The position numbers were made by a program, and so were the translations under genes. DNA of 64,000 nt from Omphiscola glabra (taxonomy: Eukaryota; Mollusca; Gastropoda; Lymnaeidae): positions 19,017,813 through 19,081,812 of the forward strand of contig OZ024807.1 in assembly GCA_964017045.1 (NCBI GenBank). Reading direction: 5' to 3'. The notes below the pieces were generated by a model. That model searched no databases and was not told the origin of the DNA. It saw nothing but the letters and a program-made list of their open reading frames with translations. Each line of letters opens with the position of its first letter. The stretch's first letter is position 1. Below, piece after piece: positions 26,001-37,950 of the stretch.

Positions 26001-26375
26001 TCTGTTACTCATATGATATACGCTGCGTACAATGTTATACATATTTTAATTTTCTTTAGCCTATTTTTAATGTCCACTCTTCTTCAAAATTGTAGGAGTC
26101 TTTGGAAACTTTAGTCAAATTATTTTAATTGTTATTTTTTTTTAAATTTGCGAATTAAAAAGAAAACAACAACATGCAAATGGAAAGATTAAAAACAACA
26201 CAATCAATGAAAGCTGATTTAATCAAAACTATATTCAGAGAAAAATAATTGTTGTAAATATTAATATATCGTTTTGAAAACTTTCCCGTTTCGATGTCAG
26301 TATATTGAATTTTGGTGTGAGCTCCATTACACAATGTGTGTGTTGCAACGGCTGCATACAACAAGCACGGCGTAG
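26001..26375. other. 3' flank of the SMB gene
   Basis: AT-rich. Possible polyadenylation-like AATTAAAATAA just at the stop codon. Nothing else supportable. Confidence 0.4.
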
Positions 26376-28050
26376 CAGTTGCGTAGCTAGGTTTGGTGTC
26401 GCCCGGTGCGGTAAATTCATGGTGTCACCCCCCCCCCCCCTCTCGACGTCCACGATGGATTTCTCCTTGTTAATATAATTCAGTGTAACAATGACAAGAA
26501 ACGAAAAAACAATAATTGAAGTTCAGTAGGTAAATTTATTTAACAAATGTAACAGCATTAAGTCATAGTTATTTTTACATTAATTTTACTTTTTTATAAA
26601 CGTTCCTGTTCTGGTTTTCAAAGCTGCACGCCTGTCAGTCACTTGAGCAAAAATCAATATCCTTCACCGTCTCTATTTTAGTTGATATTAGAGCCAGATG
26701 AAAAAGATTTGACTGTCCCATGGTGGATCGTAAATAGTTTTTGATAAGCCTTTATTTTGAAAAGCTCCGATCACATGAAGCAACAGACACACATATCGTA
26801 AGAACAATAAATGAAAGCTTAGTGAGAGTGCTGGAAGATATTCTAGGAAGTCCCATTCAGCTATGAATTTGAAAACATCAAATACTGACCAATAGAAGCT
26901 GCCTTTAGTTGTCTTCTAAGCCGTAATATTTATTTTAAAAGCTCTTCTTCTGATAATTCAACATAGAAAGGGGTTATATTTGGAACAGACATCAATAATT
27001 CTTCTTCACTAGCTGATAGTAGACTCTTGGGTTGATAATCCCAAAACATATCTGATACTTTCTTGATGATCTGTTTTGGGGTTCAGAATGAAAACTATAA
27101 ATTGTACACTCCAGCATCTCAACACTGTTTTCTTCAGACAGAGAGAGTCCAGCATCTCTTAAGTGTTCTCCTGCCATTCTCTTCTTAAATCTTAATCTTC
27201 TTTCTACTGTAATTCAATATTTTTCTTATTTTAAAAGTGACTTTTCAATAGAATGTTCCACCAAGTCACAGCGCTTCTCGTGGAGAGACAATCTTGAGGC
27301 CTCTAGGTTGGTCAACACTTTGTAAAGAGTAAAGCCTTTGGTCTGCACATACTGCTGTATAAGATAACTTCCTAAAGTAGATGAGCCCAAATGGAAATGT
27401 AGCAGATAAACGTGAAATCAAAGAAAGCATGTAAAAGAGCTTGTGCTGTAAGACAACAGTGCTCAAATGTTTAGGGGCGGCGCTAGTGGCAAATCGGAGA
27501 AGTCATTTATTTTTTAGCAGCTCTTAGTTTTAATATATATTTGATTAAAAAAACACTTTTTACATCTAAATAAAAGATATTGGAAAATTCTGTAAAATAT
27601 TTTGTATGTGTAATTTTGAAAGTGTTAATTCTTTACAGATTCGATTCATGTACTGAGAATCGCTCGACCGCATCGTATCTGTGGTATCAATGGAAAGCTT
27701 TACTTCTCAGAATTTAGATAAATATAGCTTCATGTTACTTATGAAAGTTACCGAACAGTTCAATCATGGCCAAAACAGTGTTTTTCTGACCTAATTATAG
27801 GGTCACCCAATTTTTGAGGTATCAACCTTGAACTTTTAATAAAGCACGCGTGTGGATTTGTTTTGTGTGTGGTAAATTTACATGTGATCGGTTATCATGT
27901 GATCTGTTATCATGTGATCGGTTATTCTTTTATGAAATTCGGTTAGACAGAGCAGTTTTTTCTCTCATTAAATATGCAATTTTTCAATTTTGTGTCACAC
28001 CTGAGATGGTGTCACCCGGTGCTTTCCGCGTCCCCATAGCTACGCCACTG
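26376..28050 (-). mobile_element. Degenerate hAT transposon with CAGTkGCGTAGCTA ends
   Basis: Left end CAGTTGCGTAGCTAGG (26376) and right end, read inward, CAGTGGCGTAGCTATGG (28050 back). Both ends are followed inward by a cACCGGGtG-like motif and a run of C/G near the left end. Between about 27470 and 26950 the minus strand keeps pieces of a hAT transposase of the zinc-finger MYM-type/DUF4371 group (for example SLSEENSVEMLE), broken by many stops. I could not find a convincing 8-bp target duplication, so the two ends may not belong to one insertion. Confidence 0.6.
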
Positions 28051-28369
28051 AGACAACGCAATAGTTTTGACCTGAATTAATAGATGTAGACTTACGTCCT
28101 ATTTTAACTATTGTAAACCGATCGTAATGAGACAACTTTTAAAACATAACTCCTTTATATCTTCGAGATTGTCATGTGTGTCACGTGTTCCCCGGTCGGT
28201 TGAAAGTTCAACCTGGTTTTTTAAAAAAAATCTGTGCTATAGACATGAACAATTTATCACTCCCCAGGCCCGTGGTCTGGCGAGTGACTCCCAAGGCTCC
28301 CAAGAGGATCAGGCTCCCGAGATTATGACCTATTGAAATTGCAGACAGTATGTAAAAGACATTGCTCTG

Positions 28370-29103
28370 TATGACAATCGTCCTCTAATATTAAAGGAAA
28401 ATCCTAGTGATGAAGCAAAGAAAATACAATTTTTACTGTATTTCTGTAATATTGATATATATTTGGTTTCAATAACCATTTTTAAAGATTTAAATTAATT
28501 GTTAAAGATATAAGAAAAGTGTGCACAATATTATTTTGTTGACCTTACAAATGAGTAAAAAGTCATTTTAATTTTTTTAAACTTTTTACCGATTCGATTC
28601 AGGTAAGCCACTTCTAATCGCCTGACTACATCGTATTTTATCAAAGGAAAGCTTTTTTTTTCAGAAGATTTATATATTTAGCTTCCTATCACGAAAGTTA
28701 CTAAACATTTAAATCGGCATTAAATCGTGATAATAATGTGTTCTCTGACTTTTATAGGGTCACCGCATTTTTAACGCATTATCCTTGAATAGCAAGGCAC
28801 GCATTTGGACTGGTTGTATGTGTGAAAAATGTAAGTGTAATCGGATTCCTTATAATGAATTTCGATTTGACCGAGCAGTTTGTGCTGTGTTAGACCGAGC
28901 AGTGTGTTCTGTGTTAGACCGAGCAGTTTCTGCTGTGTTAGACCGAGAAGTTTGTGCTGTGTTAGATCGAGCAGTTTGTGCTTTTGTTAGACCGAGCAGT
29001 TTGTGCTATGTAATTATGCATTTTTTTTTCATTTGGTGTCACCACGTGGGATGGTCTCAACCGATGTGGTCCGCAACCCCCCCCCCCCCTTGCTACGCCA
29101 CTG
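28370..29103 (-). mobile_element. Second copy of the same hAT end, with an expanded 24-bp repeat
   Basis: Region 28580-29103 is collinear with 27640-28050 (shared GATTCGATTCA, TATAGGGTCACC, and the terminal TAGCaACGCCACTG-type end at 29090-29103). In this copy a 24-bp unit (TTAGACCGAGCAGTTTGTGCTGTG) is repeated about six times at 28867-29010, where the first copy has only one such segment. Confidence 0.65.
28867..29010. repeat. 24-bp minisatellite inside a hAT end
   Basis: About six units of TTAGACCGAGCAGTTTGTGC plus TGTG, with point variants. It is a multiple of three and so gives an artificial AVCAVLDR-type reading frame. Confidence 0.9.
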
Positions 29104-29427
29104 GGGCATGGCATAGATTCCCTTATTCTAAAATGTGTCGATTTCAATTATTTATTGTTTACCAATATTTTTAGGCATACTATAAAATAATCTGTACATT
29201 TGGAGGGCTTCATTTCCTACCCCTCCTAAATTATCCCCCCTCTTCCCCTGGCCAACATATGATATTAAAAGAAACAAAAATATGTATACACAAGCTCAAA
29301 CTGAGATCATCATTTGTCTGTGCAGGAAATCAGCTTCCTGTCAAATGTTGAGTCATAGACTTTGTTCATACACCAGGACGTCAATTATTTTTGTAAAACC
29401 TTTTTTCTTTGATTTATACATACTATG

Positions 29428-30548
29428 ATCTACTAGATATACCCCGCAAAACATTGGCGACAGCAATGTATGAAGTTCCCATCTACTAGATATACCCCGC
29501 AAAACATTGGCGACAGCAATGTATGAAGTTCCCATCTACTAGATATACCCCCGCCAAACTTTGGCGACAGCAATGTATGAAGTTCCCATCTACTAGATAT
29601 ACCCCGCAAAACTTTGGCGACAGCAATGTATGAAGTTCCCATCTACTAGATATACCCCGCCAAACTTTGCGACAGCAATGTATGAAGTTCCCATCTACTA
29701 GATATACCCCCGCCAAACTTTGGCGACAGCAATGTATGAAGTTCCCATCTACTAGATATACCCCGCAAAACTTTGGCGACAGCAATGTATGAAGTTCCCA
29801 TCTACTAGATATACCCCGCCAAACTTTGGCGACAGCAATGTATGAAGTTCCCATCTACTAGATATACCCCGCAAAACTTTGGCGACAGCAATGTATGAAG
29901 TTCCCATCTACTAGATATACCCCGCAAAACTTTGGCGACAGCAATGTATGAAGTTCCCATCTACTAGATATACCCCGCAAAACTTTGGCGACAGCAATGT
30001 ATGAAGTTCCCATCTACTAGATATACCCCGCAAAACTTTGGCGACAGCAATGTATGAAGTTCCCATCTACTAGATATACCCCGCAAAACATTTGCGACAG
30101 CAATGTATGAAGTTCCCATCTACTGGATATACCCCGCAAAACTTTGGAGACAGCAATGTATGAAGTTCCCATCTACTAGATATACCCCGCAAAACTTTGG
30201 CGACAGCAATGTATGAAGTTCCCATCTACTAGATATACCCCGCAAAACATTGGCGACAGCAATGTATGAAGTTCCCATCTACTAGATATACCCCACAAAA
30301 CATTGGCGACAGCAATGTATGAAGTTCCCATCTACTAGATATACCCACAAATCATTGGCGACAGCAATGTATGAAGTTCCCATCTACTAGATATACCCCG
30401 CAAAACATTGGCGACAGCAATGTATGAAGTTCCCATCTACTAGATATACCCCGCCTAACTTTGGCGACAGCAATGTATGAAGTTCCCATCTACTAGATAT
30501 ACCCCGCAAAACATTGGCGACAGCAATGTATGAAGTTCCCATCTACTA
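29428..30548. repeat. 53-bp minisatellite, about 21 copies
   Basis: 1121 bp of a 53-bp unit starting ATCTACTAGATATACCCCGC and ending GTATGAAGTTCCC. Copies are nearly identical; variation is mostly at CATTGG/CTTTGG and at CCGCAAAA/CCGCCAAA. Homogeneity suggests recent expansion or gene-conversion-like turnover. Reading frames through it carry no biological meaning that I can see. Confidence 0.97.
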
Positions 30549-31300
30549 AAGTTACTTACGAAAACATGAACTTAAGTAACGCACATTTAAGAATCCCAAT
30601 TTTTGCTACACCCCTTCCCCCAATGATACATCAATGTACACTTTTTATTTCACGCCCATGACCTATATTCTGACGTCCTAATCATTTTTATAACGGAACA
30701 TTTTTACACCCTTCTTAAATTGAGACAATTTCATTTTCCGAAAAGAAAATATTACGTTCATGAGCATTCAACCTTACTACTCCATATCAACAAACACAAA
30801 ATGTAACAGACAGCAGCGGTGTGTTGAACGATGGTTGTCATTAAAATACTATTATCCAGGCTATTGGACTATTTTTAATAGGGGTTACGATGTCATATAA
30901 AGCTGGCAATAATAGGAGAGTAATTCAAAGTTGTTTAAGTCTACTAATTCACCGTATGGAACGAACGTTGCACATCGACGATCTCCCATTCGTTGATTTC
31001 AATTTTGACTTCCCTCATGTTCCTTTTTGTTTTGTTAATAATAAACTTGATATACCACACAATGCAAGAGTGAAGCTCTCCATCTGTCTAAATATGCGTA
31101 GTTTAATCTAACTTATAGAAAAGACAAGTGAAGTACCTTTTTAAACTCAAGGTAATCTGCATGCCTTACTTAAACATTACAAAGGTTTCTGCAGGTCTTA
31201 ATCTTAAAATCAGATTTACATGTAAGAAAAAGCTCAACGGTATGATATCATTACAATATTGTCATATATCTGATGAAGAACTAAGTACACTATTTTATCA
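30549..31300. other. Non-coding flank with segment similar to 10830-10895
   Basis: No gene supported. The part at 30952-31020 resembles 10830-10895; on the minus strand both could end a short open frame (KIEINE... here, NIEINERD there). They may be terminal exons of the broken receptors or a shared insertion. Confidence 0.3.
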
Positions 31301-31314
31301 TTCAAAGAAAAACA

Positions 31315-31425
31315 AAAAAAACTATGTTACCTTATGCAATGAGTGACAAGTCTATCGCTGTCTTCCAAAATAAGTTATTTAAGTTCGTATTTCCTTTTGT
31401 TTTGACGGCGCAACACGAAATAAAA
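31315..31425 (-). other. Block homologous to 5107-5200, possible receptor exon
   Basis: On the minus strand a possible splice donor (ATAAG|GTAAC) follows a segment similar to 5107-5200. Upstream on that strand (31520-31400) is a hydrophobic frame (TIIKPLLFFISCCAV) that could encode the membrane segment of copy B, but the phase cannot be fixed. Confidence 0.3.
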
Positions 31426-31693
31426 AACAACAGCGGCTTTATAATCGTCAAATTTGTAATAATAGATATTTGCATTTTATATTTGGGATTATTAGTTCAG
31501 TGTAAAGTTTGCTTTTTAGTTGTATTATCAAAGTTCCTTAAATACAATTTAAAATTAAAGAGCCATTCCTTTTTCTCAATGTTACTATTGATTTGAAATA
31601 TTAACTGCTTTTAAATTTGGAGAGTTATCTCGCAATCGTTTATAGCTACATAATGCCTTTTAAAATAAAAAAGAAAAAAAAGGAAGAAATTAC

Positions 31694-34600
31694 CTTTCGT
31701 GTTACTTGGTGAATTATCAGTGCATAAATCATAAATTGAAACGTTTTCAGTGATTGCTATTTTCTTGCACCAACACGCCATATTTTCCCCATAAGCTAAA
31801 CAGTTTAAGGAATCTGATTCAGGTTCGGCTGAAAAATACATATTTTTTGTGCGTTTAATTACAAAACAAAGAGTTAATTTCCACAATAGAATTATAGGCT
31901 GTTTAACCATTTAATACCGTGATTTCTGGTTAAACTGTATTTACTGCTGCAAACCGGAAATAATTGTCATCCTATAAGTATACCCCTACAAACCGGGAAG
32001 CCCCATAAGACTATATTTACGATCTACTTGTAATCAATTTGAGCAGCATGCGCTGCATTAATTTAATTTGGTGTCTCAGATGACTTAGACAAGACACTTA
32101 TTGTATGCTTTATTAATGGTTATTTATTTTTAATTCTTCTTCAGTGTAACGGTCAGAAAACGCATAGCGATTTCTTGTAAAAATGTTACAATTCTTTCAT
32201 AGCGAACATTCCATAAAATTATAATGCCAATACAAAACACTTTGCTAAAAAGTTAATATGGTCATAATTTTGCACTGCTCTGCATTGGTTTGTAACATCG
32301 ATGCGAAATATGATTTAAAAAAAAACATAATTTAAGATCTGCTTATGAATATCTAACATCTTAATTTAAAAAAAAAAATATATATAATGGCATTTTGTCT
32401 CGCAATAGAACAATTTCTGTAACACGTGGGTGATGTTTAAAACATTTGTATCCAATTACTTTTAAAAATATTTAAATATATCTATTAGGCACCACAAAAA
32501 ATACGCTAAACATTTCAACGTCGAAAATTATCTGTTTTGACATAATTATTTTTATTTTTAAAACTACTATGTTTTGAAGCTAACAATTATTTCTAAGAAT
32601 ATTCATACTTTTTTTATTTCATCTCCATCTGAGGCATATCAGTTCTGATTAGTTATACTGTTTTGTTTTCAAAATGTTTATTCACAAATCTAAAATTTAT
32701 CAACATTTAACAAAGTTGATTGTAATTTAGTTTACACTCACCAACTCTTAAGATATGTTTCCACGATGTTCCAAAGCTTAAGTCTCCCAATGAACCTGTG
32801 ACATTGGGGTACACAGTGACCGACAACTCATACTGACCGATGGTCATGTTGTTTGTGAAGATGTTTAGAGAACACATAGTCTGACAATAATATAGAGGCT
32901 CGCTTTGGAATTCTTATTTAACAAATAATGATTTAGTGTAAACACATTTTTATATATAAATATACATTTCTACATAATAAGATTACAACGTATATAAAAC
33001 TTAAATAAAGTAATCTACACTTTTATTGTAATACTCTTAAACTATGGCAATTATTACAAATATATATATGTATGTGTGTGTGTGTGTTTGTGTGTTTTCT
33101 TCCTACTCATAAACACTTTAAAACTCCTAATCTACCACCAATTATGTGACTCGTTTAAACCAAAAAATATTCACACTAAAACAGTGCCTTCTATTTAATT
33201 ATTTATAATTATTGATTTGTTATTATTATTATGAAAAATGTGTTAAAAAATAATCCAAAGGCTTAGGCTTAAATCTAGAAAAAAAAAAAACATTATAAAA
33301 AAAACCCATCACTTTTGCTTCAAGTTAATCGCCTATTGTAGTATTACATTTTATATTGTTTCAATATAAAAATACATCTATTATGGTTTTCTTTGTTAAA
33401 TAATTTAAAACACGCATGTGTTAAAGGAACACACTCACTCCATTAAATGTAAGAGAATAATGACACAGGCCAGCGGGATATACGTCAGAGGCTGAACACA
33501 CCACTCGCAAATCTGACTTAGTGAATCCAATGACACATTTCATCGTTTTAGGCCGAGCTAAGTGAACATATATGATATATTTAAAAAAAAAAAAAAATAT
33601 TTATATTACAATTAAATGATGTAATTTTTTGCTATTCAAAATTAATCAAGTTAATTTTAAACAGCTACTATTTTGGAAAATTATTTTTTAAAGAACAAAA
33701 AAATGAAAATGGTCACTTGTCTCATTGAAGCCTCTTTAACTATTTTAACTGAACTTTTACACGCGGTTGTTTAAATTACAAGTAAATTATTAGACGTGTC
33801 CCTTACTTGCTTTAACGATATACATTGACAGCCTTATCTGTTGGCAACTCGCTAAAGGTGTGAACTATGTATAATTCATAATATTTAAAACAAGTGTCAT
33901 TAAAACATGGCTATTAAGCGTTGCAATACTTATGATGTATATCATTATTGCTACTATAGAAACGTTTAACGATAAAGCAAGTTTAGACGTAAAATTGAAG
34001 TTAGCAAGGTTGAAATGATTGATAAAATGTGTTATTAAATTGGATTCTACCATGTGTTATATTTTTTTATTATTATTTATTTAAATATGAGATATATGAT
34101 AATTCAACGGTTGCTCATAAAAATAATATTTTTTCTATAAAAAAAAAAGAAAGATCTCTGGCATTAGGAAAAAAAAAGTATGTCCTCCAGAACAAAATCA
34201 CAGGGCCTGGGATTTTTCTTTAGGATGTTAAGCTGATTGCCAAAACAGCAAAACGCCCCTCTCGAAGCACGTGAACATCATGTGTGGATGAGACAGCTTG
34301 GCCCCAGTAGCGTCATAGGAGTTTTTGGAAGTTTAATTGTGTCAATGTGTCCGCCTACAGGATTCCATCTCCGGGTTTCAAATCAGTGTTTTTCTTCTCA
34401 TAGATGAGTTGCCATCCAAGGATAACTAGTCCTATCCATAAGGGATGCTGGGGGTCTTATTTGCTTGTCTAAACTTGGTTGCGATTGAACTAAAGACCAA
34501 AATATTTTTCGATTGACTCAGTTTAGACCATTCGGCCACACAGAAACCAGCAAAGAAAAATAAAGACATTTCAATAAATGAAAAATGTATTTGATTACAT

Positions 34601-34918
34601 TTGAAATTACCATAGACTTGTAAGTTGCAAGTATTTAATATGTTTCCATGAAATCCATTTCTTTTACAATCCATGTTGCAACATTTCGTCTTGTCACGTT
34701 TAAATAAGTAAATGTGTAAACACATCTTCCATTACTTAGACTTGTAACTTTAGAAAATGAATGATTTGGAAATGTGGCAAGGCATGTAGCGCACTTTCTG
34801 CAGGTTGACATTGTCAAGTTATTCAAAATGAAAACAATTGTCTTCTCATGTCGTGTAATGTTAGAGGTAAGAACGAGAGGTTTCCCTTTCTCTGCTGTAT
34901 TACAAAGTAATAAAACCT
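31694..34918 (-). pseudogene. IgSF receptor-like gene, copy B, frameshifted
   Basis: Minus-strand exons. B1 34611-34918 (308 bp) encodes the first Ig-like domain (TCRKCATCLATFP, SNGRCVYTFTY) but has 2 extra bases after 'NVATWI' relative to the 306-bp exon of copy A, so it runs into a stop; the second half is still recognisable in the next frame (GFHGNILNTC). B2 33439-33557 (119 bp, open, donor GTGAGT) has 'CSASDVYPAGLC'. B3 32742-32912 has YYCQTMCSLN and VTVYPNVTGSLGDLSFG but a roughly 35-bp deletion near its start breaks the phase. B4 31694-31828 (135 bp, open, phase 1 to 1) encodes a cysteine-rich domain with CLAYGENMACWCKK. Splice sites are conserved. Order and phases suggest signal peptide - Ig - Ig - Cys domain - membrane - tail; the first and last exons were not found. 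Confidence 0.75.
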
Positions 34919-35429
34919 CTGAAATTTTAAAAAAAAAAAAATTATTTATCTTAATAAATAGTATTTTAAATAATTTATGGTTTAGTTAGGAAAAGCTAAA
35001 TAAGTTTCATTTTTAACTATTTAAAAAAAAAAGAGAGAAAAGAAAAATGTGTTTGTATATGTTTAATTAAAAAAAGTATTTTTTAAATTAAGTATCAAAT
35101 TTTTAAAGATTAAAATAATTAAGTTAGCAACCTGTTAAAAAGCTACACAACAGAGGTATAAAAGGTGCCCTGTTAAAAATCATTTTGAATCTTATCTTGT
35201 AAAATTTAAAAAAAATTAAAATTTTTTAATTTATTTGTAAACATATAGAAATATATTAAAATAATGTTCACAGAGATTTGTCAACTTTTTAACAGATATT
35301 AAAATCTTTGTTCCATCGATATTGCTTTCAAATTAGCACCGAGTTTAAAAAGAACTGAAATAAAATATTATTTGCCAGGATCTTAAATTAAAATTTGCAA
35401 TTAAAAGATGTGTTTATGTGATGGGTAGG
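34919..35429. other. AT-rich non-coding stretch
   Basis: Upstream flank of copy B, including its conserved splice acceptor sequence (ATTTCAG at 34919-34925). No signal-peptide exon recognised. Confidence 0.4.
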
Positions 35430-35910
35430 TCAGGAATTATTTTGAGGCTGATATGGAAACAGATGGGACCTAGATTGACATAATAACTAGATGGACATGG
35501 GAGCTGGACTGACATAAGAGCTAGATTAACATAAGAGACTGATATAAGTGCTAGATGGAAAAACGAGCTAGATTGACTTACGAGCTAGATTTACATAAGA
35601 GCTAGATTTACATAATAGCTAGATTGACATGAGAGCTAGATGGAGATAAGAGCTAGATGGGCATAAGAGCTAAATTGAATAAGAGCTAGATTTACAAACG
35701 AGCTAGACTGACATAAGAGCTAATTTGACATAAGAGCCAGATGGTCATAAGAGCTAGATGGACATACGAGCTACACGGACGTAGGTCATAAGAGCTAGGT
35801 TGATATAACAGCTAGATTGTCATAAGATCAAGATTCACATAGCACTTCATAAGAACTAGATTGACATAAGAGTAAGTTGGACATAAGAGCTAGATGGAAA
35901 GATCAACGTT
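35430..35910. repeat. Degenerate 17-18-bp repeat, AGCTAGATTGACATAAG
   Basis: About 27 diverged units of the type GAGCTAGATTGACATAA, with frequent AGATGG and ATTTAC variants. Old, irregular minisatellite. Confidence 0.85.
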
Positions 35911-36138
35911 GTCTGAAGGGAAGCGCTTGTAGCGGGCATTTAAGTACGAGGGAAATATTATTGTTTTCTTTTGGTATCCGTCTGTCTCAAGTTTACAATT
36001 TACAATGATGGGTTTTCTGCTTGGAGTTGCCTGAATCACAAGGCCTGGGCAAGCTTTTTGTTACGGAGAATACACTAACTCCCAGACAGAAGAGCCGTCC
36101 TCTCCACGATGCTGGTAAATGCAAGAAAATAATGAATA

Positions 36139-36509
36139 GTTTATAGCAGGCCAGCACAACCGCGGACCGCCAGCAGCCAGATGAGTAACTGGGATTTTGG
36201 CGCCCTTGGCTAATTTATTTTTTAAATAATAAAAAAATTAAAAATTAGAGATTTAGCGGCGTCCTTTTGAACTGGCGCAGGCCGGCGACATTGGCAACTG
36301 CCCCAATGCCAAGCCGTTGTTACGCCACAGCCAACAGCCCCCACTTTGTGGCCCGCAAAGTAACGAAATATTCTTTATTACTAGTATTTTCTTCAGAGCT
36401 TCCACCCCACCCCCCACCCCCCGGTCCATTTTTCTTTCAGTCCGCACAAGTTTTTCATAGGTCATTACGGCCCGTCTTACATTATGAGTTGTTCAAGCCT
36501 GGTTTCTAG
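36139..36509. mobile_element. hAT-family MITE with target duplication
   Basis: Element 36147-36501 (355 bp). Left end CAGGCCAGCACAAC, right end read inward CAGGCTTGAACAACTC. Flanks GTTTATAG (36139-36146) and GTTTCTAG (36502-36509) match at 7 of 8 bases and fit the hAT nTnnnnAn target. The interior is GC-richer and has no transposase. Same family as 22113-22300. Confidence 0.8.
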
Positions 36510-37740
36510 AGCTTATCACCAAGAAAGAAACCAGAGAAGACAACAAAAAAAAAGTACTGAAATGATAATCTGAATTTGAATTAAACCAACTTATCAGTCA
36601 AAGGAGTAAAATAACAGAACAAGGTATGTGTAAGCTTGATACAGAAAGACAGGACAGTAAAAGTTAAACGTTTCCGCTGTTTCCTTCACACAGTTTGAAC
36701 ACTGTCCTTTTATCATACAAAATAATTAAGAAGATTTTTTTTTAATTGCACGAATATCTTTCACTATTTAGTTTGGTAAATTGTTTTCATGTTGTAGCTG
36801 TGATTACGTATTATACTGAAAGCATAGACAATTTAGTCATTTTGAAACTCACATTTCAAAAAAATAAATGCAATTTCTGATGGCTTCTAAACGATGTATT
36901 ACTATAAATGTCGAATTTTAACTGAAAGTAATTTATATTTAAACAATTTTTATGAGATAGGCTATTAATACAGGAGATTTTAAAAAAGTTTTCATCGTTA
37001 CTTTGTTAAACTTGCAATGTTATTTAACATATTTTTTGTGTAAAAATACTCTATATTGCTGTATATGATCATTTATTATTGTTATTTTAAAAGCAATAGG
37101 GAATTTGAGTTTGAGGAATGTAATCAATTTTCATTTACAATAAAAAATCTGTATAAATTATAAACAAGTCTTTAAAAAGTTAAACAAGATGACAATATCT
37201 TGAATTAATACATTTTTCGTCATTAAGCGCACTATTTCTACGTAGGTCTATATATTTTAATTAATTTTTAAAATCTTTAAGAAATATCTACTAGAAAATA
37301 AAGAATGTTTGTAGAGACATGTAATTTATAATCTTTAAAACTTTATTAATTTTGACCCTATGAAAAATAAGAATTTTTAAAATTACGTCCGGTTCGGTAA
37401 AGGCACATTGGCACAAACTAAACGCATTACCGGTACTGATAATCACTGAAATCTGCAGTTTGAAATTATCTGTATATATTTCGCTGCCATCGTTACTGCC
37501 TTTGGGTTAATTTTAAATGCAATAGTAGATTGAAACAGGTAATAGTAATAGTATCACTGTATTAATAGTAAAATTATTTTAGAAGTATTATTTAAATTTG
37601 AATCAAGTTTATCAGTACCCAGATTATAAATAGTTCGATCAAAATTGGGTTGTTAGTGTTGGGCAGTAAACTCATACCGCATTTACCTACTAACAGGGTG
37701 AGGGTTCCCACGGCCTCGTGAAATTCGAGGAGTGATATAT
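36510..37740. other. AT-rich non-coding stretch
   Basis: Nothing supportable was seen. Confidence 0.4.
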
Positions 37741-37950
37741 GCAGAAAATTGGTGCCATGACGTATCACACGGCCGCCTTCTTATTCTTGGTTGCTTTTCA
37801 TAATAATTCACTGTCACTAAACCTAACCTGAACCCTAAACTAAATGCCTATATATCCCTAACCTAACCAAAACTATAAAATATATCCATAACGCCTAAAC
37901 CTAACCTGAACCCTAAAAGTAAATGTATACCAATGGCACCAATTCTCTGC
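37741..37950. mobile_element. MITE-like element with 19-bp inverted ends
   Basis: Left GCAGAAAATTGGTGCCATG (37741-37759) and right end, reverse-complemented, GCAGAGAATTGGTGCCATT (37932-37950), 17 of 19 identical. The interior holds a repeated CCTAACCTGAACCCTAAA-like sequence at 37823-37842 and 37900-37915. This resembles telomere repeat only superficially. No target duplication was fixed. Confidence 0.55.

Noticed and set aside
28785..29174. 129-residue frame with AVCAVLDR repeats
   Set aside because: Lies in the 24-bp repeat within a hAT end and starts and stops inside transposon DNA.
29353..29854. Minus-strand frames with GNFIHCCRQ-type repeats
   Set aside because: By-products of the 53-bp minisatellite; the period is not a multiple of three, so the frames shift from unit to unit.
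29428..30548. CRISPR-like array
   Set aside because: Whole 53-bp units repeat without unique spacers, and the genome is eukaryotic.
33865..34053. Minus-strand hydrophobic frame as membrane exon of receptor copy B
   Set aside because: It lies between exons B1 and B2, where a membrane exon would be out of order; AT-biased composition explains the hydrophobicity.
34290..34460. Possible SINE with a GGGTTTCAAATC box-B-like string
   Set aside because: No box A at the proper distance and no second copy in the window.
37800..37925. Possible interstitial telomere repeat (CCTAACC, CCCTAAA strings)
   Set aside because: No regular TTAGGG period; the strings belong to the interior of an inverted-repeat element.
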